This document shows, piece by piece, positions 46,749-55,250 of a stretch of 64,000 bases of DNA (within the stretch, counting starts at the first letter, position 1; every line of letters begins with the position of its first letter). Position numbers and translations under genes: made by a program. This stretch comes from Microlunatus sp. Gsoil 973 (GTDB lineage Bacteria; Actinomycetota; Actinomycetes; Propionibacteriales; Propionibacteriaceae), in assembly GCF_009707365.1 (NCBI RefSeq), contig NZ_CP046122.1, positions 3,906,001-3,970,000 on the forward strand, read 5' to 3'. The notes under the pieces were generated by a model. The model made no database searches. It had not been told where the DNA came from and saw only the letters and a program-made list of their open reading frames with translations.

Positions 46749-48851
46749 CTACTTTCCGATCGAGATCTGCGCTGTGCGCCGCTCAACTTGGGGAGTGAAA
46801 TCATGATCGACTTCTGCGTATGCGATCTGTTCGCGGAGGGCTACGCAGTGATCACGGACGGACGCATCGGAAGCATCTGTCATGAAGCCGGGATGCCGTT
46901 CGGTGATCTCGGCAGCGGCATCGGTGGGGTCGATATCCAACCGGCGGGCCATGTGTACGGCCAAGCCCACTCGTTCCTCGGCAGGCAGTCTCTGCGCCCA
47001 GTCGACGAGGTCGTGGAACAACGCGTACGCCCGCGGAACGTTGTCACCGATCGGAGCTACATCGATTCTTCGGTCAGCAAACACATAGGCCGCGCTCCTG
47101 GCTGCGGCCACCATACGAACGAGCTCAGCCGGGTTCTCGACAGCCAGCGAGGCCGGATCCGTACCAGCTGGTAGCTCTGCGATCGTCACCCTCTTGATGC
47201 CGACGTCAGTGATCTTGGTCCATGCGCGTTCGACGGCCTTATTGCCTGCCTCGTCTCCGTCGTAGGCCAGACAGACCTCGGCAGCGCGGGTCTTCCCAAG
47301 CTCCCCTGCGTGGGCGACGGTGAAGGCGGTCCCACAGGTGGCCAAACCGACGAGATCAGTTCCACTCCGCAGGGCTACCAGGTCGACCGCGATCGCGTCG
47401 AGTGGACCTTCGCAGATCACCGGCACCGAGTCCAAGCCGATAGCTTGCCGATGCTCGCCCAGCCCGTACATCAGTTCGCTCTTCTTGAAGATTACGGTTG
47501 ATGGTGAGTTCAGATACTTCGGAATCTCACCGTCAGAATCGGGGCCGCTGCGTGCGGTAAAGCCGACGAGGTCTCCTGCGGCGTCGCGGAGCGGTAGGGT
47601 CATCCGGTCGCGGAACCGGTCGATCAGGTTTCCCGTGCGCGCTCGGGTCGCCATGCCCGATGCCTCGATGTGATCATCGGTGTAGCCGAGCGACCGAAGA
47701 TGATCGGTGAGCTCGGTCCAGCCGTTGGGTGCGTACCCGATGCCGTGACCGTCGACCGCTGTGCCGAGTCCGCGGCCGGCCAGGTACTCGGGAACCCACG
47801 ATCGCTGAACCTGGGAACGAAAGTAGGCGTCGCTGTCGGCTACCACACCGAGCAGAACGGCCCGCTCAACCGGTGGAAGTGCCTTCGCCTCAACCTCCTC
47901 ACGCAGCGTCTTCGTGTGCTCTGCCGCGGCTTGCGTCCGTACGGCGATCGCGGCCAGCGCAGCATCTGGCGCCCGAGCGGTCTGAGTGGCTTCGAGGATC
48001 GTCCGAGCTGCATCGATGACCCGCCGTCCGGTGCGGGTGACGATCTCGGCCATGTCGACGTGCTCGACCTCGGCGATCGGGTAGGCCCAATGGGTGACGT
48101 ACGGGAACGAGTAGTTGTCGGTTGTCATGCCGTGGGAGGCGAGGGTCAGGTAGGCGACCGATTCGGCTTCGACCTCCTTAATGCCTCGGCACGGCGCGTC
48201 AGGGTCGTCGGCGTGCAAGATGATGCGCGCCAGCTCGTGAGCGAGGGTCTTGACCGCCTGGGCGTCGTCGACGTCGTCGCGGACCCAGACCTCCCGCGGG
48301 CCGGGCATCGTGGCGCCGTTGGCGCTTCCGAGCCGTTCGCTGCCGGCGCGGAGCAGTCGGTAACCGCGTTCGGAGACCTCGCGTTCGAGAGATGCCCAGA
48401 GGCCATCCGGCGCCTGGCCGACGAGAAGTGTCGGTCGTGCAGGCTCCGGTAGCGGCGCTCCGGTCGTCTGTTTGATGTCGAACACGGACACCGGTCGATA
48501 GCCGATGATCTTGTTCCGACGCCGCCGGTGACCGTCCTCATCGAGCACCGGCTGGCCTCGATCATCGGTCACGTCGATCCGACGTGTGACCGGGGCGAGC
48601 ACCTTGATGGACCGCTCGCCCCACTGCACCTGGCGATCGATAGATTTCCAGGTGGTGTAGCTGGCCACGGCGGTCGCGTCCGGCCGCTGTCTCATGATCA
48701 ACATGAGGTTGTCGAAGCTGTAGCGATTGAGCTTGCCGGCGAAGTCCAGCCAGTTCCGCCACTGATCACCGGTTTCGATCGCCTGGACGGCTGCCTTCAG
48801 TTGATCGTGGAGCTGCCCGATGTTGATGCGCCGTCGCTCCTGCTCGGACAT
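46749..48851 (-). CDS. ArdC-like N-terminus fused to DnaG-type primase (TOPRIM)
   Basis: A 700-residue fusion. Residues 1-270 resemble ArdC antirestriction/ssDNA-binding proteins: WLDFAGKLNRYSFDNLMLIM, ATAVASYTTWKSIDRQVQWG, GERSIKVLAPV. The metal site reads LAHELARIILHADDP: HELAR rather than the usual HExxH, so the second His is missing. Residues 330-610 carry a primase core (GLGTAVDGHGIGYAP, MTLPLRDAAGDLVGFTAR, KYLNSPSTVIFKKSELMYGL) with TOPRIM VPVICEGPLDAIAV and VCLAYDGDEAGNKAVERA. It would prime complementary-strand synthesis and protect DNA in the recipient. Second or third gene of the relaxase operon. Confidence 0.9.
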   Translation of the reverse strand: MSEQERRRINIGQLHDQLKAAVQAIETGDQWRNWLDFAGKLNRYSFDNLMLIMRQRPDATAVASYTTWKSIDRQVQWGERSIKVLAPVTRRIDVTDDRGQPVLDEDGHRRRRNKIIGYRPVSVFDIKQTTGAPLPEPARPTLLVGQAPDGLWASLEREVSERGYRLLRAGSERLGSANGATMPGPREVWVRDDVDDAQAVKTLAHELARIILHADDPDAPCRGIKEVEAESVAYLTLASHGMTTDNYSFPYVTHWAYPIAEVEHVDMAEIVTRTGRRVIDAARTILEATQTARAPDAALAAIAVRTQAAAEHTKTLREEVEAKALPPVERAVLLGVVADSDAYFRSQVQRSWVPEYLAGRGLGTAVDGHGIGYAPNGWTELTDHLRSLGYTDDHIEASGMATRARTGNLIDRFRDRMTLPLRDAAGDLVGFTARSGPDSDGEIPKYLNSPSTVIFKKSELMYGLGEHRQAIGLDSVPVICEGPLDAIAVDLVALRSGTDLVGLATCGTAFTVAHAGELGKTRAAEVCLAYDGDEAGNKAVERAWTKITDVGIKRVTIAELPAGTDPASLAVENPAELVRMVAAARSAAYVFADRRIDVAPIGDNVPRAYALFHDLVDWAQRLPAEERVGLAVHMARRLDIDPTDAAAEITERHPGFMTDASDASVRDHCVALREQIAYAEVDHDFTPQVERRTAQISIGK

Positions 48852-48857
48852 GGTGGG

Positions 48858-49028
48858 TCACGTCCGTTCGAGGGCTGCGATGCGTGCGGCCTGCTGGTCG
48901 AGTTGGGTCTGCAGCGCTCGTACGGTCGCGGTCAAGTCGTCCAGCTGGTCCTGGAGCTGTTCGATGATCAACGGCAGATCTGAAGCGCTGGCGCGGCTGG
49001 GTCCTTCATCGTTGGTTGTGTTCGACAT
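48858..49028 (-). CDS. Small coiled-coil protein between relaxase and primase genes
   Basis: A 56-residue protein. ATG 49028 is chosen because AGGAG sits about 7 bases upstream; GTG 49046 would add six residues. Residues 20-55 form a heptad-like helix (IIEQLQDQLDDLTATVRALQ). Likely an oligomerising accessory factor of the relaxosome; no family recognised. Confidence 0.65.
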   Translation of the reverse strand: MSNTTNDEGPSRASASDLPLIIEQLQDQLDDLTATVRALQTQLDQQAARIAALERT

Positions 49029-49042
49029 TGAATCTCCTTGAT

Positions 49043-52000
49043 TCACAGGTGAAGCGTGGGTCCGCGTCGATCGTCAGCAACCGAGCGATCATCAACGGAT
49101 CTCGGTTCGGCCTCGAGCTCGGCCAGCAGCCGGGTCGCACCCTGCGGTTCTTCGGTCGGCTGGCTGCGATGAAGTGCTTGCCGTACGTCGGACCAGGCGT
49201 GATGTTGCCGCGTACGAAGTTGCGGTTCGGGCCCGAGTGGATCATCGGTGGCAACGTCGTAGACCGCTCGGTACGCGACAACCTGCCTAATAGCATCGGC
49301 ACGTTGTGGTCCGCTTCCGATAGTGGCGAGCCATGGCGCGGATGCGGCCTCCGCGCTGTCTGCCAGGCCTGTGATGCGATCCGCCATTTCGGCGTATCGC
49401 TGCGGCAGATAGCCGTCCCAGGGCGGCTCCAGTCGTCCTGGCGGACGAACGGCAAGCCATTGCGGAACCAGAGCAACGGAATAGTCATGATCGGCGCGCC
49501 GGAGCAGAACATCGAGGCGGTAGGCCATCACTTCAGTATCGGAGCGGGCATCACCCCATTCGTGCAGATCTTGGGCAGTCCGGAGGATCGCCTCAGGTGT
49601 CCAGCCTTCGGCTTCAGCTCGATGCAGGCGTCGTACGACCTGCGGCCAGGCGGGATCGTCGGTCAGTCCCGGATGTACTCGCTCGGCGGCGAATCGGAAG
49701 CGGTCGCCGACCTGAACGTCTAGCGTGTGCTCGTACTCCACAGCCATCCGGCGAAGATCACCAAGAGTGTCCACCGCCTCACGGATGGTCTCGTTCGCCG
49801 ACAACTCGGCACCGCTGCGATTGATGATCATCCGCAGCACCTCCGCCGCGCTGCCCGCCACGTCCGGCTGATGATCGGGCCCGGGGTCGGTCATCACCGC
49901 AACGTAGAGACGGGTCGACTGCCGTGCACGACTGAGACCGACGTACAGCTCCTCGCGCCTCATCCGCGGATCGACCACAAGATGAGCGTGATCAACAGTC
50001 AGCCCCTGCGAACGACGGATACTGCGCGCGTAGCCCAACTCCACCTGGGAATCGACATAGTCCGGCGGCAACGTGACCCGGCCACCATGGCGTCGGTGCA
50101 CCACGGTGAGCGCACCATCCTCGTGCATCCGATCGACCACCCACGAGTCACCGTTCTTGACCCAGTCCCGCCCGGCATGGACCGTCAGCAACCTCTCGTT
50201 CCGACGGGTCGTGATCCAATCGCCAACCCCGGCGACATTGCCATCCCGCAGGTTCGCACCCTCGGTCCTCGCCATTCCCGCGACCACTCGGTCAGCGCGA
50301 GCACGCGCGTTCAGTGCCGACACCTCGGTCGACGATGAGGCAAGCAGCACGGAATCCTTATGCGCGCGTACGTCTGCCAGCCACGCCTGGTACGCAGCGT
50401 CCGGCACCGTCTCGGTCGTGCCTGCGACCACACGATCATGGCTCAGATAGAAGTCGGTTGCCGTTGGTTCGCCGTCGCGCACCTGGAGCGTGGCGCGTGC
50501 CTCGGCCGGATCGGTGAACCGTACGACTTCCTGCATACGGACCGCGCCGACATCGTGAGCGATCTGACGGATGACGCCGCCGGCCTCGACAGCACCCAGC
50601 TGTTGATCGTCTCCGATCAGCCGGACGACCGCACCGGCAGCGCCAGCACGCTCGATGACCCGATCGAGGATCAGTGTGCCTGCCATGCCGGCCTCGTCGA
50701 TCAAGATCATCGCTGCATCCGGGACCTGCGGCTGGTCGTGGTCAAACTTAGCGACTGTGTCGGCGGGCACACCCAGTTCGGTCGACAGCACTTCGGCCGC
50801 CGCGGCCGACGGCGCCAGAGCGAGCACGTCGCGGCCTGCGCTGGTCCACGCGTCCGTCACCGCGCGCAAGGCAGTGGTCTTTCCCGACCCAGCTGGAGCG
50901 AGCCCAAGCTGCACCGCCCGTCCGGATAGACACAACGCCGCGACCATCTGTTGCTGCCCCTTGTTCAGGTCCCGACCTGCCGTGGCGCTTCGGTCGATGG
51001 CGGTCCATACGGCGTCGACACGCAACTTCGCCGCACCCCGCGCACGCGCAGCACCGACGATGCGGTCCTCGGCCTTGAGGATCTCGACCGTCGTAAACCG
51101 CTCAGTAGCATGCTCGACGAAAACCGACTCACCATCAGAACGCTGCAATTCACGAGGTTCCGCCATGGTCCGCGGTGCTTGAATACGGATCGACCGCAGC
51201 GGGTCGGTCGCCGCCGCGACGATCTGCTCCACGAGCGCGTCGCGGTCGGCGCTCGAGATGGGACGCGACTGGCGGTGGGCCTCAGCTCGCACGTGGTGGA
51301 TGTTCCAGGTCGACCTGGACGCCGACAGCACCCGAAGCACAGTGTCAGCAAGCTCACCCACGGAGACTTCAGGCCGTCGAACGGCCTCCGCGCGGACCCG
51401 CCGCTCAAGATCAGCCGCGACATCGGTGATGCCGAGCAGCTGCTGCGCTTCACTAGTCCACTCGCCAACCATCTGCTGCAGCGACCGGCCCGCCTGCTTG
51501 TCCGGGCGATCCGACAGCGTCGCCTGCTGATAGAGCTTCAGCCGCGCCGCCTCCGACGGATCCCGTCCGTGCCGCGACCGGTAGCCAGCAACCAGCTCCC
51601 GGTACGCACGCTCAATGTTCTGTCGGCGCTTCGAAAAGTGGCTGATCAGGGCAGAAGGGACGCCGACAATCTCGCGTACGGCACGATGATCATCATCGGG
51701 TCCTCCACGCTCCTCGAAATCGACGCCGAGCCGGCGTCGCAGCTCGTCTTCGATGCGCGTGTTGTAGCGCTCCGACAGGGACACGGCAGCAGCGAACAGG
51801 CTCCGGCCGTCCAGCGACCGCCACTTGCCGTCGAGACCCATCACCTTGTTCGAGATCGCGACGTGGGTATGCAGATCCGGGTCCCCGGCGCGCGAGTCCC
51901 AGTGATCAAACACCGCAGTGAGTACGCCGGTGGTGTCGATCTGCGCCTGCCCCTCACTTCCAGCCCGGGTGTAGGCGGCGTTGGCCTCCAACCAGCCAAT

Positions 52001-52645
52001 CGCGTCCGCGACCGCGGCACGGTGGGCCTCGTAGATCTGCTGCCGGGTCTCGGCCGAGCCAAGACCCCACAGCACGGCAACCGACTTCACCGGAGTGAAC
52101 ACAAGGTCATAACCCGCCACGGCGCTCCGACTCGTCGCGCTCTCATCTCCGGAGAGCTCCAAGGGATCGAGCGGACTCCGACCCGTACGGCGGGTGAAGT
52201 CCCCAGCAGCAACCCGCTGCCGAACCTCGAGTCGCTCGTCCTCGGTCAACGGACGACCCAGCAACCGCTCCTGTTCCCGATAGCCGCGGCTGATCTTCCA
52301 GCGCAGATCACCCGTGCTCCCGTAGACCGGAAAGCGCCGACCGAGCCGCACCGCCCGATCCGCCTCGTTCGCCGACACACCATCGCGGATCATGGCCGCC
52401 CGAAGCGGCCCGGCATTGGGGTGGAGGCCCTCACCGAAGAGCGCCTGCATCTGTTCTTCAGTTACTGTCCCGTGAACATCGAGAGACGAGGCGAGCTGGC
52501 CCGCCCAGCGACCTGGCGGCTGTCCTGACGCGGTGTAGTACGCAGCGAGAGACTGTCCAGGCACGCTCGTGCCGTCGTGAACGGCCACCGATCGCATCAG
52601 GTACAGGTAGCCATCCCCAGCGTGAAGCACATGGATGGTCATCAC
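49043..52645 (-). CDS. traA: MobF-family relaxase/helicase TraA
   Basis: A 1200-residue conjugative relaxase that nicks oriT and unwinds the transferred strand. The N-terminal TrwC domain has a Tyr pair in SLAAYYTASG (residues 36-37), GYDLVFTPVKSVAVLWGLG, and the HUH metal site FDHWDSRAGDPDLHTHVAIS (His near 248, 259 and 261). A RecD/TraI-like helicase follows with Walker A LAPAGSGKTTALRAV near residue 583 and MILIDEAGMAGTLILDRV, then QGLTVDHAHLVVD and YVGLSRARQSTRLYV. GTG 52645 or the adjacent ATG 52642 may be the start. The operator palindrome lies 6 bases upstream, so expression is probably tightly repressed. Intact. Confidence 0.94.
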   Translation of the reverse strand: MMTIHVLHAGDGYLYLMRSVAVHDGTSVPGQSLAAYYTASGQPPGRWAGQLASSLDVHGTVTEEQMQALFGEGLHPNAGPLRAAMIRDGVSANEADRAVRLGRRFPVYGSTGDLRWKISRGYREQERLLGRPLTEDERLEVRQRVAAGDFTRRTGRSPLDPLELSGDESATSRSAVAGYDLVFTPVKSVAVLWGLGSAETRQQIYEAHRAAVADAIGWLEANAAYTRAGSEGQAQIDTTGVLTAVFDHWDSRAGDPDLHTHVAISNKVMGLDGKWRSLDGRSLFAAAVSLSERYNTRIEDELRRRLGVDFEERGGPDDDHRAVREIVGVPSALISHFSKRRQNIERAYRELVAGYRSRHGRDPSEAARLKLYQQATLSDRPDKQAGRSLQQMVGEWTSEAQQLLGITDVAADLERRVRAEAVRRPEVSVGELADTVLRVLSASRSTWNIHHVRAEAHRQSRPISSADRDALVEQIVAAATDPLRSIRIQAPRTMAEPRELQRSDGESVFVEHATERFTTVEILKAEDRIVGAARARGAAKLRVDAVWTAIDRSATAGRDLNKGQQQMVAALCLSGRAVQLGLAPAGSGKTTALRAVTDAWTSAGRDVLALAPSAAAAEVLSTELGVPADTVAKFDHDQPQVPDAAMILIDEAGMAGTLILDRVIERAGAAGAVVRLIGDDQQLGAVEAGGVIRQIAHDVGAVRMQEVVRFTDPAEARATLQVRDGEPTATDFYLSHDRVVAGTTETVPDAAYQAWLADVRAHKDSVLLASSSTEVSALNARARADRVVAGMARTEGANLRDGNVAGVGDWITTRRNERLLTVHAGRDWVKNGDSWVVDRMHEDGALTVVHRRHGGRVTLPPDYVDSQVELGYARSIRRSQGLTVDHAHLVVDPRMRREELYVGLSRARQSTRLYVAVMTDPGPDHQPDVAGSAAEVLRMIINRSGAELSANETIREAVDTLGDLRRMAVEYEHTLDVQVGDRFRFAAERVHPGLTDDPAWPQVVRRLHRAEAEGWTPEAILRTAQDLHEWGDARSDTEVMAYRLDVLLRRADHDYSVALVPQWLAVRPPGRLEPPWDGYLPQRYAEMADRITGLADSAEAASAPWLATIGSGPQRADAIRQVVAYRAVYDVATDDPLGPEPQLRTRQHHAWSDVRQALHRSQPTEEPQGATRLLAELEAEPRSVDDRSVADDRRGPTLHL

Positions 52646-52650
52646 GGAAG

Positions 52651-52664
52651 ATAACTCTAGTTAC
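52651..52664. promoter_or_regulatory. Element operator copy before the relaxase
   Basis: ATAAC-TCTA-GTTAC, matching the NTAAC-N4-GTTAN palindrome. The flank GTTACCATTCA is shared base for base with the copy before the DUF5919 regulator (60722-60732). It lies 6 bases upstream of the relaxase start codon, so a bound repressor would block initiation. Confidence 0.6.
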
Positions 52665-52708
52665 CATTCAGAGGATCTGCAAGAGGTGTGTCATGTCAGG
52701 CTCATTTT

Positions 52709-52756
52709 GGGCGCAGCCCGCTTCCGGGCCGCCCTAGTCTCGGGCCATGGCCCGAG
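52709..52756. repeat. Cluster of inverted repeats upstream of the relaxase
   Basis: Three inverted repeats in 48 bases: GGGC-GCA-GCCC (52709-52719), GCCCG-CTTC-CGGGC (52716-52729) and the perfect palindrome CTCGGGCCATGGCCCGAG (52739-52756). Position just upstream of a MobF relaxase suggests an origin-of-transfer candidate, but the last palindrome lies within a possible 59-codon gene, and MobF nic sites have no consensus I can recognise here. Confidence 0.35.
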
Positions 52757-52913
52757 TCACATAAGCTTCTCGCCACTCACACTCGGGCATGTGGCCGCCT
52801 CGACCGACCCGCCAATGAGCCTCGAAGATGTTCACGTCATCAGACACTCGTTCGAGCCGAATGATCTGCTGCACGGATCGGAGGATCTGACGGATGAGCG
52901 GGTCCTCGCCCAC
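52734..52913 (-). CDS. Possible 59-residue protein upstream of the relaxase
   Basis: GTG 52913 opens a frame reading VGEDPLIRQILRSVQQIIRL, then NIFEAHWRVGRGGHMPECEW and ending REAYVTRAMARD. Composition is protein-like with an amphipathic helix at the start and it lies on the relaxase strand, ending 88 bases upstream of it. Too short for most gene callers. No ribosome site stands out, and part of it is palindromic, so it could be fortuitous. Confidence 0.45.
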   Translation of the reverse strand: MGEDPLIRQILRSVQQIIRLERVSDDVNIFEAHWRVGRGGHMPECEWREAYVTRAMARD

Positions 52914-52975
52914 GACCGTGCCCAGAAAAACCTGACTTGGCCCGCTAAAAATCGAACGCGAGTAGCATTTTCGAC

Positions 52976-53293
52976 ATGGGACAGCGTCGGAAGGAGCAGG
53001 AGTGGCCGATGCCGCCCGAGGTACGTCATGTGTGGTGCCAGTCGGGGGAGCATCACCGTCCTCCCGACCCGGGGTTGTTGGTCGCCTGGGAACAACATGG
53101 TGGCGCCCGGTGGGCCTGGGTGATGGTCGTCATCGATCGGCCAGGCCAATCGGCTGCAGTCATCCAACGGTGGTTTCACGAACGGGATGTCGTCGCAGCG
53201 CCGTCACGGCCCATCTCGCCCGACCGCAACAGATGGCACCGGGGATGGTTCGACGATGAGGACAAGGCAGGAGATCGTCGACATGGTCGATGA
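52976..53293 (+). CDS. Hypothetical protein, divergent from the relaxase operon
   Basis: A 105-residue protein: PPEVRHVWCQSGEHHRPPDP, GLLVAWEQHGGARWAWVMVV, VIQRWFHERDVVAA. Trp- and His-rich and plausible as a real ICE protein, but no family recognised. It starts ATG 52976 after an AT-rich run (AAAAATCG...CATTTTCG) that could hold its promoter. It overlaps the next small frame. Confidence 0.6.
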   Translation: MGQRRKEQEWPMPPEVRHVWCQSGEHHRPPDPGLLVAWEQHGGARWAWVMVVIDRPGQSAAVIQRWFHERDVVAAPSRPISPDRNRWHRGWFDDEDKAGDRRHGR

Positions 53294-53465
53294 CCAGGTG
53301 GCGACGGTCAGGGCTCGCGTTCGTGCACGAACTCCCCACGATGTGGCGCCTGCCGAAGAACGCTGGGAACAAGCTCGCGGCACCTATCAAGATGCCAGGG
53401 CAGAGATCCTCGGCCGCGTGGCTGAGGGTGAATTCGTGGTGGCTTGGTACGTCGACCGGGACTAG
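53256..53465 (+). CDS. Possible small helical protein
   Basis: A 69-residue frame from ATG 53256 overlapping the previous gene by 38 bases: MRTRQEIVDMVDDQVATVRA, then EERWEQARGTYQDARAEILG and VVAWYVDRD. Amphipathic helix pattern suggests a real protein. It converges with the DNA ligase gene, sharing 4 bases at the ends (53462-53465). Moderate to low confidence. Confidence 0.5.
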   Translation: MRTRQEIVDMVDDQVATVRARVRARTPHDVAPAEERWEQARGTYQDARAEILGRVAEGEFVVAWYVDRD

Positions 53466-54377
53466 TCCAGCCGCAGCCTGACGAACCGCAACGCGTGCCG
53501 CCGACGTCCGCCCATCTCTGCGGTATCGGCACTCACTTCTGCGATCACGTCTGGCTCGACCCGGTTGACATGCACCGGGCTGCCGAACTGGCCGGATCCG
53601 ATCACTTCCGGCCAGGGATGATCGCTGGTCGGCGGTCGAAGATGGGCGCCAACCGATCTCGACTGACCGGGAGAGAGCGGCGAGGTGCGGCCGAGGATTC
53701 CCAGTTGTCCGGTATTGTCCAGTCGGCCGATGAGCAGCGCCTCGGGTGCACTGACAGGCCCGACGACAGCGCCGATCACGCCGACCAGCGTCGCGGTAGC
53801 GGACCTTCAGCCAGTCTGCGCCACGGCGGTAGCGACTGGTTGCCCGCTTCGCGACCGCCCCCTCGATGCCCATCGGTGCCAGGGCGTGCATCCAGTCGAT
53901 CGCCTCGGCCCGGTCTGCGGTGTACAGGGTGAGTTGCAGCGGCGGCCGCCACCCCTGGGCTACGTCCTCCAGGGCGGCGCGGCGATCGCGCCAAGTCGAC
54001 CCGGTGATGTCTTGGCCAGCTGTCTGCAGCACATCGAACACGACCAGCGAGGCCGGCTGCACCCGTGCCAGATCCGTGGCACGCCGAACCCCGGCGGCCA
54101 TCCGCTGTTGCAGCGTGTCGAAGCTGAGCCGGCCGGCAACGAACGCCACCAGCTCGCCATCCAGCACCGTCCCGTTCGGCACCTGGACCGCAGCCGAACC
54201 GGTGACGTCGGGAAACAAGCCAGTCAGGTCTGTGCCGCGACGCGACCGTAGCTCAACGCCGCGACTGGAGATTGTGAGTCGAACCCGGTATCCGTCGTAC
54301 TTCGGTTCGTAGATCCAATCGGTCCCGTGCGGCAGGCCCTCGGCCGTGCGTGGCGCAATGAGGTCCAGGTCTGCCAC
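53462..54377 (-). pseudogene. ATP-dependent DNA ligase (LigC/LigD type), frameshifted
   Basis: From GTG 54377 the frame shows motif I EPKYDGYRVRL (nucleotidyl-acceptor Lys), RSRRGTDLTGLFPD, motif III VLDGELVAF, VVFDVLQTAG and motif IV/V GIEGAVAKRATSRYRRGADW with LKVRYRD. The OB-fold region continues only in another frame: LVGVIGAVVGPVSAPEALLI, GRLDNTGQLGILGRTSPLSP and a Lys-poor end. Removing one base near 53795 joins them into 304 residues. Seals nicks using ATP; such ligases on ICEs may repair transferred DNA. As sequenced the OB domain is lost. Confidence 0.85.
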
Positions 54378-54454
54378 GCCGCCATCGTTGCATTGCATGC
54401 ATGCATCCCGAAGCTGCGGACACTTTCGGCCGGCCTGGACCTAGAGTGCGACGG

Positions 54455-54986
54455 GTGACGGCAGGGCGAGGATCGTGGACTGACGCGCAGTTCGAGCAGC
54501 TGGTTGCCGACTATCTTTCCGGCGATCCGCTGCGAGTCTTGGCTGCCCGGTACAACCGGTCCAGCACCTGGGTCCGGGAGACACTGGATCGGCTCGGAGT
54601 CCCTCGGCGACCCAAGGGCGGAGTGCAGGAACCCGTCCCGACCGCGGAGATCGTCCGCCTCCGCGACGAGGAATGCCTGTCCTGGTCCGAAATCTCCGCC
54701 CGGACCGGATTGACCGAGGAAGCCCTGCGATCCCGCTACCGCAGCGCGAACGCCGACGCGCCTGCGCGCCGCTACAACCGGCGAGGGGCCGACACCGACG
54801 ATGCAGTGTGGCGACGCAACGAGGCGACGAACCACCTTGAGGGAGATCCGCGCGGCGTATGCCGCCGGCCAGACGATCAACGAACTTTCGGCCGAGTGGG
54901 ATGTCCCGGCAAGAACCATTACTGCCTGGGTTCGGGACGAGCGGCTGGCGGTAAACGTCCGGCCGCTCGCCTGCAGCAGCGGATGA
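54455..54986 (+). pseudogene. Multi-HTH DNA-binding protein, frameshifted
   Basis: From GTG 54455: GSWTDAQFEQLVADYLSGDP and LRVLAARYNRSSTWVRETLD (first HTH), then EIVRLRDEECLSWSEISART (second HTH). After RRNEAT the coding sense moves to another frame: TLREIRAAYAAGQTINELSA and EWDVPARTITAWVRDERL (third HTH). Removing one A from 54830-54831 gives 176 residues. Divergent from the DNA ligase gene across 77 bases. Possibly a regulator of it; function unknown. Confidence 0.7.
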
Positions 54987-54988
54987 CC

Positions 54989-55250
54989 GAGCGTGGGGTC
55001 GGTGACATCGTCGTCAGCGTCGACGACCACCACCCAAGCCAAGTCGCCAGCATCATGGGCGGTGAGGTCCCGTGACCGGACACGTTCGCGGCGATCCTCT
55101 GCGGACACGATGCTGACTCGTGATCTCGGCATCAGTCCCGGAACGGCTATCGAGCCGCGACCTGACCGCCATCAGCGTCTTTGAGGACGGCGAACTCGGC
55201 TACGACTTCGGCTTCATGATCCCCGCCCGACACGACGCGTGATCGTGGTA
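54989..55250. other. Short stretch with a possible gene remnant
   Basis: Shorter than 300 bases, but noted because the + frame VISASVPERLSSRDLTAISV continuing to GYDFGFMIPARHDA (about 55120-55242) is protein-like and lacks a start signal. It may be a gene remnant. Confidence 0.3.

Noticed and set aside
51841-52528. Frames opposite the relaxase gene
   Set aside because: Shadows of the TraA frame, which carries the HUH and helicase motifs.
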